From Deltaproteobacteria bacterium (GTDB lineage Bacteria; Bdellovibrionota; UBA1018; UBA923): 38,363 nt of DNA. Location: the NCBI GenBank assembly GCA_016186905.1, contig JACPKS010000067.1, positions 1 through 38,363 on the forward strand. The letters run 5' to 3'. The position numbers were made by a program, and so were the translations under genes. The first letter of the stretch is position 1, and each line of letters begins with the position of its first letter. The notes below the pieces were generated by a model that was given only the letters and a program-made list of their open reading frames with translations, was not told where the DNA came from and searched no databases. Positions 20,863 through 30,386 of the stretch are shown here, in pieces.

Positions 20863-22674
20863 ATGCGCCAAGAAAAAGATCCGCCACGCGCGCGCCGCTT
20901 CGCCGCAACCGCCGCGCTCGCCGCGCTCGCGATTCTTCATTGTTTACCCGCCCAGGCGTTCCTCTTCATTACCGGCGGCACGTACAACAAAGGCGCGAGA
21001 CCCGTCGCCAACGCCCCGATTTGGTCGGGGCGAACCGTCACCTTCTACGTCAACACCGACCAGAGCGCTTACGGCGGCAGTCTCTCCTCCGCCGTCAATC
21101 CCTCGGAATTTCTCTCGGCCGCGACCACCGCGGCCAAAGCCTGGGCCGCGGCCTGCAAGGCCGACGTCAAACTCGTTCTCGCCGGCACCACCGGAGCCGT
21201 CAAAAGCGCCGCCGACCAGGTCAACACGATCTCCTGGGACAACCGCACGACCGGCCAAGGCAACCTCTTCGCCGACTCCTCGATTCTCGCTTCCGCGTTT
21301 TCTTCGACCGGGAGCGATCAATTCGCCGACTGTGACATCGTCGTCAACGGCGAATTCTCGGGAACGTTCGGAGTGAACGGCGAAAGCAACAAGTACGATC
21401 TCGTCTCGACACTCGCGCACGAGGTGGGCCATTGCCTGGGGCTCGACCATCCGGTCGAGCCGCCGACGTACACGAGCGCGAACCAGGTGCTCTACACGTC
21501 GACCATGGTGCAAACCGCGGTAGCCGGAATCGGTTCGACCTTCCGCCGCTCCATCAACCGCGACGACATGGACGGCATCGACTGCATGTACGAGCGGGGG
21601 AAGCCGTTCCGCGGCGGCTCGTCGTGCGGCAGCTACCACGGAACGAACGGCGGAGCCGCGATCAACGGCGCGGTTTCCGGAGGAGCGACGACCGAAACGC
21701 TTCTCGCATGCGGCACGACGGCCGACGCGCTCAATGTTTTCACCAAGCCCTCCGAAACGGGCGGCGGCTGCGTCACCGGAGCGTTCGCGGCGGCTGCTTT
21801 TTCGGGGGCGGAAAAAGACAAGCCTCACGCGCATCCCTCGCAACTGGATTCGGGTTGGTTCATCGAAATCGGATTGCTGCTTTTGGTATTCCTTGTCAGG
21901 AAAATTCCGCTGCGGAAATTTATCCGGTTCATTCTTCCATTCGCGGCGGTCTTGATCGCGGCTACCGCCGCCGCCCCAGCCTACGCTGGGGCGTTCATCG
22001 ATCTCGGCGCCGAATACCGCTGGATTCATCCCGAGCTTTTGAACAAGTACGCCGAGTTCGACAATTCCGCGGGCCAGTGGGCTTCGATCGATACGCGGGA
22101 AACCTTCCGCAAAAACGTCGACGCGGTCGCCGAGGCCGGATTCTCGCTTCCGATCATCCCGGTTCTTGACGTCCAGCTCGGCGGATACGCGCGCTATCTC
22201 ATTCCTCAAAAAATCCGCTACGCGGGAAAGACGGGTTCCACAAGTCTCGACGTCACCAAAACGACGGCGCTCTCGGGCTACCTGGCGGGCCCGCTCGCGC
22301 GGATTAACGTGCTGAACGGCTGGGCGCTCGGATTCTTCGTCGAAGGCCGGCTAGGCCTCGGAACCCTCAAAGTCAGCCAAACGATCGCAAGCTCGGAAGG
22401 CTCCTCGGCTCTCGACGCAGCCGCCTTCAGCGCGGAGTTCGGGGCGCTCGCAGGCGTGCGATACGCGCTTTCTCCCGGCATCGGCGCCCTGCTGACCGGC
22501 GGGTACCTGCGAAACCGCACAAACTCCTTGAGCGCCGGCAGCGATGGAACCGGCGACTACAGTTCGATCAAAAACGGAGACCGGCTCTTCGTGCGAAACG
22601 GCGGCGATACCCAAGAGCTTAAAATCGACCGCAGCGGCTACTTCGCGGGCTTTAGCGTTTCTTTCCGGATTTAA
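20863..22674 (+). CDS. Matrixin (M10-like) protease fused to outer-membrane barrel, 603 aa
   Basis: The protein begins with a signal peptide (residues about 1-32). A matrixin-type catalytic domain follows, with zinc site HEVGHCLGLDH at 186-196 and a Met-turn (STMVQ) near Met215. After a Gly/Thr/Cys-rich linker come a hydrophobic segment (IGLLLLVFLV, about 335-345) ending in basic residues and a second, signal-like hydrophobic stretch (RFILPFAAVLIAATAAAPAYA, about 355-375). The last 225 residues look like an outer-membrane beta-barrel, with alternating strands (LGAEYRWIHP, GYLAGPLARINVL, AGVRYALSPG) and a final FAGFSVSFRI ending in an aromatic-x-x-x-F type strand. No stop or start codon divides them in the DNA. 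I chose the ATG at 20863, with GGGAG 8 bp upstream. The 3' end overlaps lgt by 23 bp. Confidence 0.8.
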   Translation: MRQEKDPPRARRFAATAALAALAILHCLPAQAFLFITGGTYNKGARPVANAPIWSGRTVTFYVNTDQSAYGGSLSSAVNPSEFLSAATTAAKAWAAACKADVKLVLAGTTGAVKSAADQVNTISWDNRTTGQGNLFADSSILASAFSSTGSDQFADCDIVVNGEFSGTFGVNGESNKYDLVSTLAHEVGHCLGLDHPVEPPTYTSANQVLYTSTMVQTAVAGIGSTFRRSINRDDMDGIDCMYERGKPFRGGSSCGSYHGTNGGAAINGAVSGGATTETLLACGTTADALNVFTKPSETGGGCVTGAFAAAAFSGAEKDKPHAHPSQLDSGWFIEIGLLLLVFLVRKIPLRKFIRFILPFAAVLIAATAAAPAYAGAFIDLGAEYRWIHPELLNKYAEFDNSAGQWASIDTRETFRKNVDAVAEAGFSLPIIPVLDVQLGGYARYLIPQKIRYAGKTGSTSLDVTKTTALSGYLAGPLARINVLNGWALGFFVEGRLGLGTLKVSQTIASSEGSSALDAAAFSAEFGALAGVRYALSPGIGALLTGGYLRNRTNSLSAGSDGTGDYSSIKNGDRLFVRNGGDTQELKIDRSGYFAGFSVSFRI

Positions 22675-23425
22675 CCTGCGGATTCGGCGCAGAGCGCAGC
22701 TTCAGGTGCAACGCGGTCACCACGGCGATCATCGCGAGACCGACCGCTTGCGAGGTCGAAATCACGCCGGGGATGAAAAACCCGCGAATCGCGTCGCCGC
22801 GGAACATCTCGATGAAAAACCGGATCACCGAATATCCGCCGACGAAAAACACGACCGACTCCCCTTCGTAATCCTTTCGCGCGCGGCGACTCCATAGAAA
22901 AGCGAAGAACGCGAGCAACGCCAGACCCTCGTAGGCCTGTACCGGGTGAAGATGCCCGAGCGCCGGCTCGTTGACCATCGCCACGCCCCAGAAGAGCGAC
23001 GTCGGCTTGCCGTAACAACACCCGCCGAGCAGGCAGCCGAAGCGGCCGATCCCCTCGCCCACGCAGATCGCGAGCGCGAACGCGTCGAGCACCGGCCAAA
23101 GCGGGAGCTTGCGCTTTTTCGTCTGCCAATAGATGAAAAGCCACGAAGCGATCAGCCCGCCGAAAAACACGAACCCCGCGTGCGGGTCGAAAAGCGTGGA
23201 GAGCGCGTCGTCGCTCCCTAACCGCGTCAGCACGTACGCGACGCGGCCGCCGACAAGGCCCATGACGAAGGTCAGCACCGCGAGCTTGCTCAACAGATCG
23301 CGGTTCCAGCCCATGCGCTTGGCTTCAAGGTCGATCGCTCCCAAGCCCGCGAGAACTCCAAGCGCCACGAGAAGCCCGTAGCTATAGAGCGTGATCGGAC
23401 CGAACTTGAGCAGAATGGGGTGCAT
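22652..23425 (-). CDS. lgt: Prolipoprotein diacylglyceryl transferase Lgt
   Basis: The inner-membrane enzyme that transfers diacylglycerol from phosphatidylglycerol to the lipobox Cys of prolipoproteins, the first step of lipoprotein maturation. MHPILLKFGPITLYSYGLL is the standard opening, and the signature GEGIGRFGCLLGGCCYGKP lies at 123-141 with the essential Arg128. HPVQAYE is at 160-166 and the final membrane segment follows. Seven or so transmembrane helices fit the 257-residue length. The conserved FxGG site reads VFFGG here, where E. coli has a His. I use the ATG at 23425; the frame continues upstream without support. It is divergent from the porin gene and overlaps the matrixin-barrel gene at its 3' end. 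Confidence 0.93.
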   Translation of the reverse strand: MHPILLKFGPITLYSYGLLVALGVLAGLGAIDLEAKRMGWNRDLLSKLAVLTFVMGLVGGRVAYVLTRLGSDDALSTLFDPHAGFVFFGGLIASWLFIYWQTKKRKLPLWPVLDAFALAICVGEGIGRFGCLLGGCCYGKPTSLFWGVAMVNEPALGHLHPVQAYEGLALLAFFAFLWSRRARKDYEGESVVFFVGGYSVIRFFIEMFRGDAIRGFFIPGVISTSQAVGLAMIAVVTALHLKLRSAPNPQVKSGKKR

Positions 23426-23453
23426 TGCCACAGTGTACCGCGCGTGCGGCACA

Positions 23454-23471
23454 AATTGCAAAATTGCAATT
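23454..23471. promoter_or_regulatory. Perfect 8-2-8 palindrome upstream of metal-uptake operon
   Basis: AATTGCAA, AA, TTGCAATT lies 44 bp before the porin start. Its right half contains TTGCAA, which can serve as a -35 hexamer for TACATT (23486-23491) with a 16-bp spacer. A repressor bound here would therefore block transcription. Position and symmetry suit a metal-responsive regulator such as a Fur/Zur- or MntR-type protein, but the sequence is not a known consensus I can name. Confidence 0.55.
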
Positions 23472-23514
23472 GATCCGGATTGAGCTACATTTTCATTCAC
23501 TCAGGAGAACCTTT

Positions 23515-24678
23515 ATGTTTCGTATTCGCTCTTTTGCAGCTGCCTTGGCCTTTTCGTTGGCGCTTTCAGCGCCTGCATCGGCCCAATTTTATTCCCAATC
23601 CCGCTCCATCGGGGTTCCGGCTTTCACGAAGGGCAAGGCCTTCAACCCGGATATCGGCGCGAATTTTCTCGGACTGGTCCAGCGCGGCACGGGCCTTTCC
23701 GACAGCCGGATCAACGTTCCTCATAACGGATTCTCGCTGCAGGAGGCGGAATTCCAGTTCACCGCCGACGTGGACGTCTACCTGCGCGCCGTGGCGCTAT
23801 TCTCGGCGGAGCAACAAAACGGAGCGACGAACTACGGGATCGCCCCCGAGGAAGTCTTCGTCGAGACGATCTCGCTCCCTCGCGTGACGCTTCGGGCGGG
23901 AAAATTCAAGCTCGCGTTCGGAAAACACAATCAGCTTCACACGCACGCGTTTCCGTTCCTCGACGCGCCACTGATCCACCAGACGCTCCTTGGCGACGAA
24001 GGACTCAACGAAGCCGGCGCATCGGCTGCAGTGCTGCTGCCGACCGACTGGTACTCGGAGCTCATTGTTCAGGGCTACAGCGCGGGAAACGAGACGCTCT
24101 TCGGGCCGCAGCGGCTCGATTCCAACGGCCTGCCGGTTTCGGGAAGCCCTCGGACGCGGGATCTCGGCGGACTGGCACGCCTGAAAAATCTCTGGGATCT
24201 GACCGACGATTTCACGATGGAACTCGGGGTTTCGGGGACACAGGGCAAAAACCAGTTCGATCGCATAAGCACCGTGCTTGGCGGCGACCTCACGTTTAAG
24301 TGGCGGCCGGCGCTCGGGGGCAAGTATCACGCGGTGATCTGGTCGACGGAATACCTCGAAGGCATGAACCGCGGAACGACCGACCCCGCGACGGCCGCGC
24401 CCGCCGAGAAGCTTGGCGGCGTGGCCTCATGGGTTCAGTACCAGTTCGCGGAGCGCTGGTGGGCGCAGACACGGTTCGAATACGTGGGAATGCCCCACGA
24501 CGCGCCTTTGCGGATCCAGAGCAAGCAAAGCGCGCTACTGGGATTTTTTCCGTCTGAATTCTCCGGGCTTCGTCTGCAGTACGATCGCCTCAAGACCCAG
24601 GGCGCGCGGAAAACCGATCACACCGTCGCGTTTCAATACAACGTCGGCATCGGCGCCCATCCTGCGCACGCGTACTGA
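23515..24678 (+). CDS. Outer-membrane porin-like protein, 387 aa
   Basis: A signal peptide (residues 1-24, ending PASAQ) leads to a protein with alternating beta strands and short turns: AEFQFTADVDVYLRAVALFS, RVTLRAGKFKLAFGKHNQLH, MELGVSGTQ, YHAVIWSTEYLEG and FRFNTTVGI-like ending. The AGKFKLAFGKHNQLH segment and the GKxKLxFG pattern are common in phosphate-selective or general porins and in related OM proteins of unknown substrate. Extended His/Asp content occurs in the segment after it (HTHAFPFLDAPLIHQ), which could suit metal binding. It is the first gene of an operon with a metal-binding protein and permease, so metal passage through the outer membrane is the likely role. RBS AGGAG precedes the ATG. 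Confidence 0.75.
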   Translation: MFRIRSFAAALAFSLALSAPASAQFYSQSRSIGVPAFTKGKAFNPDIGANFLGLVQRGTGLSDSRINVPHNGFSLQEAEFQFTADVDVYLRAVALFSAEQQNGATNYGIAPEEVFVETISLPRVTLRAGKFKLAFGKHNQLHTHAFPFLDAPLIHQTLLGDEGLNEAGASAAVLLPTDWYSELIVQGYSAGNETLFGPQRLDSNGLPVSGSPRTRDLGGLARLKNLWDLTDDFTMELGVSGTQGKNQFDRISTVLGGDLTFKWRPALGGKYHAVIWSTEYLEGMNRGTTDPATAAPAEKLGGVASWVQYQFAERWWAQTRFEYVGMPHDAPLRIQSKQSALLGFFPSEFSGLRLQYDRLKTQGARKTDHTVAFQYNVGIGAHPAHAY

Positions 24679-24702
24679 AACGAAAGTAAGGAGAGCCTCG
24701 CC

Positions 24703-25623
24703 ATGAACCTGAAATCAGTCTATCTCGTCGCCACGTTTCTGTTCGCCGCGTGCATTCTCGCCGCGGCGCCCTTGGCGCACGCGAAGCTTCGCGTCGTCAC
24801 CACCGTCACCGACCTGCGCGCGATCACCGAAGAAGTTTGCGGCGATCTCGCATCGGTCGAAGCCATCGCCAAGGGCACGCAAGACCCGCACTACATCGAA
24901 GCGAAACCTTCGTTCATGGTCAAAGCGAGCCGCGCCGACCTGATGATCTCGATCGGCTTGGACCTCGAGATCGGCTGGCTGCCGAGCATCCTGCGGGGCG
25001 CGCGAAATCCTTCGATCATGAAAGGACAGCAAGGCTATCTCGAAGTGGGGCCGCTCGTGGAACCGCTTGAAGTTTCAAAAGGCGAGATCAGCCGCGCGAT
25101 GGGCGATATTCATCCGTTCGGAAACCCCCATGTGACCATCGACCCTATCCGCGCGGGCGAAATCGCCGTACACATCGCCAAACGCCTGGGCGAGCTCGAC
25201 TCCGGCAACGCCGCGCGGTTTCTGCAAAACGCGACGGCGCTCAAAACGCGCCTCGAAGCGAAGACCAAGCTATGGCAGGCGCGCATCGACAAAACCGGCG
25301 TGAAAAGTATCGTGACGTATCACAAGACGCTCACGTATTTTTTCGACCGTTTCAAGATCGCGCATCCCGCGATCCTCGAGCCCAAGCCAGGCATTCCGCC
25401 GACGAGCGGCCACATCATCGACGTCATCCAGCTCATTCGCGCTCAGAAAATCCCGCTCATCTTCGTCGAGAATTTCTTCGATCCGACCGTAACGAACAAG
25501 ATCAAGCAGGATGTGCCGTCGGTCCGCGCGGCAACCGTGGCCGTTTCGGTCGACGGCGCGCCGGGTATTTCGAAAATCGACGATCTGTACGAGAATCTGG
25601 TGAAGAACGTCGAGGGGCATTGA
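24703..25623 (+). CDS. Metal ABC transporter substrate-binding protein (ZnuA-like), 306 aa
   Basis: A cluster A-I periplasmic binding protein for zinc or manganese. The signal peptide ends near residue 27 (LAHAK). LRVVTTVTDLRAITEEVCGD opens the N-lobe. Metal ligands are expected at His63 (DPHYIEAKPS), His143 (GNPHVTIDP) and His207 (VTYHKTLTYF), with a C-lobe acidic ligand after Glu226. The His-rich loop typical of many zinc ZnuA proteins is absent, and the segment between residues 100 and 140 is short, so manganese is possible. The gene lies 24 bp after the porin gene and 18 bp before the permease, with an AGGAG site. Confidence 0.9.
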   Translation: MNLKSVYLVATFLFAACILAAAPLAHAKLRVVTTVTDLRAITEEVCGDLASVEAIAKGTQDPHYIEAKPSFMVKASRADLMISIGLDLEIGWLPSILRGARNPSIMKGQQGYLEVGPLVEPLEVSKGEISRAMGDIHPFGNPHVTIDPIRAGEIAVHIAKRLGELDSGNAARFLQNATALKTRLEAKTKLWQARIDKTGVKSIVTYHKTLTYFFDRFKIAHPAILEPKPGIPPTSGHIIDVIQLIRAQKIPLIFVENFFDPTVTNKIKQDVPSVRAATVAVSVDGAPGISKIDDLYENLVKNVEGH

Positions 25624-25641
25624 GCCCGAGGAGCTCCGCTG

Positions 25642-26460
25642 ATGCACAACTGGTCTGAAGCCGTCACGTTTCTCGCGGCGCCGTTTACGATGTGCCTGAT
25701 CCTCGCGGGAATCCACTGTTACCTTGGGCTTCACGTTCTCGCCCGCGGCGTGATCTTCGTGGACTTGAGCCTCGCCCAGGTCGCGGCCTTCGGCGCGACA
25801 CTCGCCGTTTTCTTCGGCTTCGACCATCATGCGCCCGCGACGTACTTCATCTCGCTCGGAAGCACGTTCTGCGCGGCGGCCCTCTTCGCGCTCGCCAAGC
25901 GGCACGAAAAAATTTTCTCGCAGGAAGCGATCATCGGAATCGTCTACGCGCTGGCTTCTGCCGCGGTCGTTCTCGTCGTGGATAAGATCGCGCACGGCGC
26001 CGAGCACATCAAAGACCTTCTCGTCGGCCAGGTGCTCTGGGTCACGTGGAACGACGTCGTGAAAACCGCATTCATTTACGGCGCGGTATCCGCCGTGCAC
26101 TTCGCCTTCCGCAAACCGCTTCTCGCGGTTTCGTTCGGCAGGCACAACGGCCGAACAGGAGGCTGGGACTTCCTCTTTTACGCGCTATTCGGCGTCGTGA
26201 TCACCTCCTCGGTAAGCCTCGCGGGCGTGCTGCAGGTCTTCGCGTATCTCATCGTGCCCGCGGTGGTCGGCTCGCTTTTCTTCGAGAGCATCCGAGCGCG
26301 GCTCATTTTCGGCTGGGCACTTGGCTTTACCCTTAGCTTTTTGGGAATCGTACTGAGTTACCTATGGGATCTTCCGGCCGGCGCCTTCATCGTCGTTTGC
26401 TTCGCGGCTCTCCCCGTCTTGCTTCTGCTTACTTCACCTCTCTGGCGTCGGCGCGCATGA
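25642..26460 (+). CDS. Metal ABC transporter permease (ZnuB/ABC-3 family), 272 aa
   Basis: An inner-membrane permease with about eight hydrophobic segments. GVIFVDLSLAQVAAFGATLAVFFG at about 37-60 is the ABC-3 family's typical segment, where the GxxFxDxSLAQ motif is found. EAIIGIVYALASAAVVLVVDK and HIKDLLVGQVLWVTWND come later, and the coupling region is followed by a C-terminal segment with LQVFAYLIVPAVVGSLFF. It should form the channel for the metal delivered by the preceding binding protein. No ATPase gene follows: the next gene, overlapping by 4 bp, is a methyltransferase. The ATP-binding subunit must therefore be encoded elsewhere or lost. Confidence 0.9.
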   Translation: MHNWSEAVTFLAAPFTMCLILAGIHCYLGLHVLARGVIFVDLSLAQVAAFGATLAVFFGFDHHAPATYFISLGSTFCAAALFALAKRHEKIFSQEAIIGIVYALASAAVVLVVDKIAHGAEHIKDLLVGQVLWVTWNDVVKTAFIYGAVSAVHFAFRKPLLAVSFGRHNGRTGGWDFLFYALFGVVITSSVSLAGVLQVFAYLIVPAVVGSLFFESIRARLIFGWALGFTLSFLGIVLSYLWDLPAGAFIVVCFAALPVLLLLTSPLWRRRA

Positions 26461-27980
26461 ACGTTCGCGAGCAATACGAACGCCACCCGTACCCGGCGGT
26501 ACCCTGGATCGCCGTACCCAAGCCGCTTCCCGCGCACGTTCTTGCCTACGAGCTCGGCCAGAACCTGCGCACGGCCCGCTTTGTCGCGCATGAGCGAACT
26601 ACCCGAATTCTCGTGGCCGGCTGCGGGTCGCTTGAGCCCGTCGTCGTCGCGGCCGCTCATCCGCGCGCAAGCGTCACCGCGGTGGATTTGAGCGGCGCGA
26701 GTCTTAAGCGCCTGCGCCTGCGCGCGCTCGTGGCGCGCGTTTCGGGACGCATCGAAACCCGGCGGGCCGATCTGCTGGAGCTTTCCGATTCGATGGGCCC
26801 CTTTGATTACATTTTAAGCACGGGGATGCTTCACCACTGCGAGCGTCCCGGCCTCATCCTCGCAAAAATCGCGGCTCTTCTTGCACCACGCGGAATCGCC
26901 CGCGTCATGACCTACGCCGCCCGCAGCCGCCACTGGATTTACGAAGTGCGCCGTTACTTCGAAAGCCACGGTCTTCGCGCGAGCACGCCGAACCTCGCGC
27001 GCCGATGCCGCGAATTGACGGCGGCGCTCCCGCCGCTGCATCCGCTGCGCACCTCGTTTGAAACCTATGCCGACTCGGCAACACTTACAGGCTTGGTGGA
27101 CGGTTTTTTTCACGCCTACGATCATCCCGTGCCGGTATCGGCGATGCACGAATTCTGCGCGCGCGCGGGGCTGAAAATGATCGGCCTTGGTCACGCGCGG
27201 CACTCGCAGCCGGCGGCGTTCGAGGAAGCGCTCGCGCGCGTCGGGGCGTCGGCGCGGCTTCGCGCGCGTTATCAATCGCTTTCCTGCTGGCGGCGTCTCG
27301 AGTTGCTCGACGACCTTTGCGAGCTCGCGGTGAATCCGGTTTATTGGCTCGCAAAAACCGCCGATGATGCTCGCGGCGATTATCCGAAACGCACGCGTCT
27401 TAATCCGGTGCTCGCGCGCGGAAGGCTGCGAAAACCTCTTTCGGCTCTCTTGGGATTGCTCTCCGTGCCCGCACCCCTTCTGCCCGCGGAAGGCGCTCTG
27501 GTCGCGGATGAGAAACTTCGGTGGACAACTCCGCGCGCCGGCACCGAAACGTTTCGACGCTGGGCCGAGGGCGGCTGGCTCTTAAGCGACGACGGCACTC
27601 TTGCTCCGCCGCTTCTGGCGCAAAGAGAGCGGATTTTTGTCGACACGCGCACGCCGCACATCGCGCGCGCCACTGCCGCTGGCAAGCAACCGCCACATGT
27701 CTTCAAAGATTTTCCACGGCCAGATGACGTGCCGGAGCGCGCGCATCGCACGATCCTCGAAGGCCTTGCACGTGCGGTGGAAGTTCTGGGATGCACCCCC
27801 GAGACTATTCGCGTGCTCTCGAAAATTCTCGAGCCCCGCGCCCGAGCGCTCGGCGACGGAGAGGAAGAGGACCTCCCGTGGCTCTCCAGCGGCGACGTCC
27901 TGCGCGATCTGCTCGCGCGCGGTTTCAGCGAGGAGCGGATTCTAGAGTCTCTTACCGGTCAAAGATCTCTTTGGCGATGA
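26457..27980 (+). CDS. Class I SAM-dependent methyltransferase, 507 aa
   Basis: An AdoMet-binding Rossmann fold sits in the N-terminal part: motif [12 protein letters not shown] at 51-61, acidic residue of motif II in [11 protein letters not shown] (about Asp77), ADLLEL at 104-109 and [16 protein letters not shown] at 116-131. The opening [17 protein letters not shown] is a frequent start in such methyltransferases. A long C-terminal extension of about 280 residues is unusual; it is basic and Leu/Ala-rich and includes a [15 protein letters not shown] segment of unclear role. The start codon overlaps the permease stop (ATGA), so it is translationally coupled to the metal operon. The 3' end overlaps the acyl-CoA dehydrogenase gene by 29 bp in convergent orientation. 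Confidence 0.8.
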   Translation: MNVREQYERHPYPAVPWIAVPKPLPAHVLAYELGQNLRTARFVAHERTTRILVAGCGSLEPVVVAAAHPRASVTAVDLSGASLKRLRLRALVARVSGRIETRRADLLELSDSMGPFDYILSTGMLHHCERPGLILAKIAALLAPRGIARVMTYAARSRHWIYEVRRYFESHGLRASTPNLARRCRELTAALPPLHPLRTSFETYADSATLTGLVDGFFHAYDHPVPVSAMHEFCARAGLKMIGLGHARHSQPAAFEEALARVGASARLRARYQSLSCWRRLELLDDLCELAVNPVYWLAKTADDARGDYPKRTRLNPVLARGRLRKPLSALLGLLSVPAPLLPAEGALVADEKLRWTTPRAGTETFRRWAEGGWLLSDDGTLAPPLLAQRERIFVDTRTPHIARATAAGKQPPHVFKDFPRPDDVPERAHRTILEGLARAVEVLGCTPETIRVLSKILEPRARALGDGEEEDLPWLSSGDVLRDLLARGFSEERILESLTGQRSLWR

Positions 27981-29094
27981 TCAAACGCTGAATCTGCGAC
28001 GTCCCCTCGTAGATCTGGTAGATCTTCGCGTCGCGCATGAGCTTCTCGACCGGATATTCCTTCGAATAGCCGTAGCCGCCGTGAACCTGAACGGCATCGG
28101 TCGCGACCCGCATCGCCATGTCCGCCGCGAAGGCTTTCGCGTACGCCGCGAACACCGTATTGCGCCGGCCCTGATCGATTTCCCATGCCGAGCGCCACAC
28201 GAGAAGGCGCGCCGCCTCGATGTCTTTGGCCATGTCGGCGATCATGAAGCTCACCCCTTGGTATGCGGCGATGGGCTTTCCGAATGTTTTGCGTTCCTGC
28301 GCATACTTTACCGACTCGTCCATCGCACGCCGGGCAAGTCCCACGGCGCCGCAGGCCACGACAGGACGGGTGTGGTCAAACGCGCTCATCGCGATCTTGA
28401 AGCCGTCGCCTTCCTTTCCGAGCAGATTCGCGGTCGGAACCTTGACGTCTTCAAACGTGATCGCGCGCGTGTCGCTCGCGCGCTGGCCCATGTTCCACTC
28501 TTTTTTTCCGACGGTGATGCCGGCGCTCTTCGCGTCGACGATGAATCCGCTCATTCCCTTGTGCTTGGCCGCGGGATCGGTGTACGCGAGCACGAAATAC
28601 CACTCCGCGACCGAAGCGTTGGTGATCCACATTTTTTCGCCGTTCAAGACGTAGTCGTTGCCCACTTTCCTCGCGGCCGTACAGATGCCGGCGACGTCGG
28701 AACCCGCATTGGGTTCAGTCACGCAGTACGCGGCAAAGACCGGTTGCGACGTCAACAGGCCAAGGTACTTCTTTTTCTGCTCCTCGTTTCCGGCGACGAT
28801 GACGGGCGCGGCGGCGAGCGTGTTGGCTTCCATCGCGGTGCAGATACCGGTGCAGCCGTAGGCCATTTCCTCGGTAATGATCGCGCCGTCGAGCACGCCA
28901 AGCCCGATGCCGCCGTACGCCTCGGGAACGTGCGTGTTCATCAGTCCCAGCTCCCATGCCTTGGCCGCGATCTCGCGAGGGTACTCGCCGGTTTCGTCGT
29001 GGTGCGCGGCTTTCGGCGTAATTTCCTTAGCCGTGAATTCGCTCGCCAGGCGCTGCAGTTCTTTCTGTTCGTCGGTCAGTTCAAATCCGATCAT
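27952..29094 (-). CDS. Acyl-CoA dehydrogenase, 380 aa
   Basis: An FAD enzyme that introduces the trans-2 double bond in acyl-CoA, the first step of beta-oxidation or branched-chain breakdown. The usual family pattern is present: [13 protein letters not shown] at the start, then [13 protein letters not shown], then the FAD-binding [13 protein letters not shown] and GEKMWITNA segments. [21 protein letters not shown] is followed by [21 protein letters not shown], and catalytic Glu363 lies in [15 protein letters not shown] start at the ATG at 29094 with GGGAGG 5 bp upstream; frames further up are not supported. The length fits the short/medium-chain branch, but the chain length it accepts cannot be told. 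It follows the polytopic membrane protein on the same strand after 41 bp. Confidence 0.93.
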   Translation of the reverse strand: MIGFELTDEQKELQRLASEFTAKEITPKAAHHDETGEYPREIAAKAWELGLMNTHVPEAYGGIGLGVLDGAIITEEMAYGCTGICTAMEANTLAAAPVIVAGNEEQKKKYLGLLTSQPVFAAYCVTEPNAGSDVAGICTAARKVGNDYVLNGEKMWITNASVAEWYFVLAYTDPAAKHKGMSGFIVDAKSAGITVGKKEWNMGQRASDTRAITFEDVKVPTANLLGKEGDGFKIAMSAFDHTRPVVACGAVGLARRAMDESVKYAQERKTFGKPIAAYQGVSFMIADMAKDIEAARLLVWRSAWEIDQGRRNTVFAAYAKAFAADMAMRVATDAVQVHGGYGYSKEYPVEKLMRDAKIYQIYEGTSQIQRLIIAKEIFDR

Positions 29095-29135
29095 GATCGC
29101 CTCCCGCGCCGCATGTCGTGCGGCGCACTTATTGG

Positions 29136-30386
29136 TTAAATCAGTTTCCCCTCTTCTCCCACCATCGCTTCCGATAGAGTGAAGAGGATCAAAAAAGGAA
29201 CACAAACGAGAAACGCGCGGTCGCCGACCGCGCCCGGCCCGCCGCCAGCGGCTCCACCCAATCCGCCCGTGAAAAGCTGGATCACGAAGAGAAGCAGGAT
29301 CACCTGCCGGAGCGCTTTCGTCTGATCGAGGATGTCGCGCATCACGAGCTGCGCGAAAAGAAACGTCCCGGCAAGCCACGGCACGAAGAGCACGACGTTT
29401 TTATACTCCCCCGCCAAAGCCAGCGCGCCCCGATCCATCAGTCCCAGAGGAAGCGAAAGGCTGAAGCGGATCGCGCCCCAATCGTCGGGGCGAATGGGAA
29501 AAATAAAATAGAGCGGCATGAAAACCGCCGTCGCGATCGCGCCCGCGGTGAGCGCGCGAACCCGCGCGCGCGCCCCCCAGCTCCAGGAATACCAAGGCAC
29601 GTAAAGCGGAATCAGTACTAGCGCGTAGAAGAGGCCGTCCACGCGAAAAAATCCAGTTCGCGAACGAAGCTGCGCCCACGCCTCGGCCACTTCGCCCGCG
29701 GGCACCACGTCTTTCCACACAAGCAGCGGAAGTGCCGCGATCAGGAACGGAAACATCAGCGCGAAACCGCGCTCGGGACGAATGAGCCGGCTGCTGTCGG
29801 CGGTGAATCGCACCGACACGAAGACCGCCGAAAGCAGAACCGCGCGCCAGTCGACGAGCACGGCCGCCGCGACGAAGATCGCGGCGTTCCTCAAATTTTC
29901 TTTCTCGAAAAATAACAGAGCCGCGAGCAGCAGAAAAAGAAACAGGCCCGTGTAGTCGAGCCGCATCGCCGAATCGAGGGCGTAAGGATTGACGGCGAAC
30001 AGCACCAGCCCGAAGCTGATCCAGAGCGGATTGAGACGATTGTGGTAGGTGTAGTGGTATCCGAGGCGAACGAAGGCGAAAAACGCGAGCAGCATGAACA
30101 CCACGTTCATCAGCCGCAGCCATCCAAGATCGCCTTTGACGAGTTTCGCGAGCCGGCCCATCAGCGCGTAATAGCCGAGATGTCCCCAATCGGAATGGTT
30201 TCGGATCAGCTCGATCTTCGGCGGAAACGTGCTCTGGGAATAATCGATGACCGTCTGGTAAACGGCGTGCTCGGCTTCGCGCGGCTCCTCGTGGCGAAAG
30301 GCGCCGAAAAAAAGGGCAAGGTATGCCGCCGCGATCGCGAGCAGAACGAAGCCAGGTTTTTCAAACCAATGTTTGAGAGCGGTCAA
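29136..30386 (-). CDS. Polytopic membrane protein (possible GT-C fold), 416 aa
   Basis: About ten to twelve hydrophobic segments span the whole length. The first loop has [20 protein letters not shown] and [19 protein letters not shown], an arrangement of acidic and aromatic residues after TM1 that resembles GT-C glycosyltransferases. I do not see a clear family motif, so the call is weak. A Gly-rich [18 protein letters not shown] segment lies near the C-terminus. It is the first gene of a probable two-gene unit with the acyl-CoA dehydrogenase. Function unknown; inner-membrane location is certain. Confidence 0.6.
   Translation of the reverse strand: MTALKHWFEKPGFVLLAIAAAYLALFFGAFRHEEPREAEHAVYQTVIDYSQSTFPPKIELIRNHSDWGHLGYYALMGRLAKLVKGDLGWLRLMNVVFMLLAFFAFVRLGYHYTYHNRLNPLWISFGLVLFAVNPYALDSAMRLDYTGLFLFLLLAALLFFEKENLRNAAIFVAAAVLVDWRAVLLSAVFVSVRFTADSSRLIRPERGFALMFPFLIAALPLLVWKDVVPAGEVAEAWAQLRSRTGFFRVDGLFYALVLIPLYVPWYSWSWGARARVRALTAGAIATAVFMPLYFIFPIRPDDWGAIRFSLSLPLGLMDRGALALAGEYKNVVLFVPWLAGTFLFAQLVMRDILDQTKALRQVILLLFVIQLFTGGLGGAAGGGPGAVGDRAFLVCVPFLILFTLSEAMVGEEGKLI

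Noticed and set aside
20944..22209. 421-codon minus-strand frame
   Set aside because: Antisense shadow of the matrixin-barrel gene with extreme Arg/Gly/Val content.
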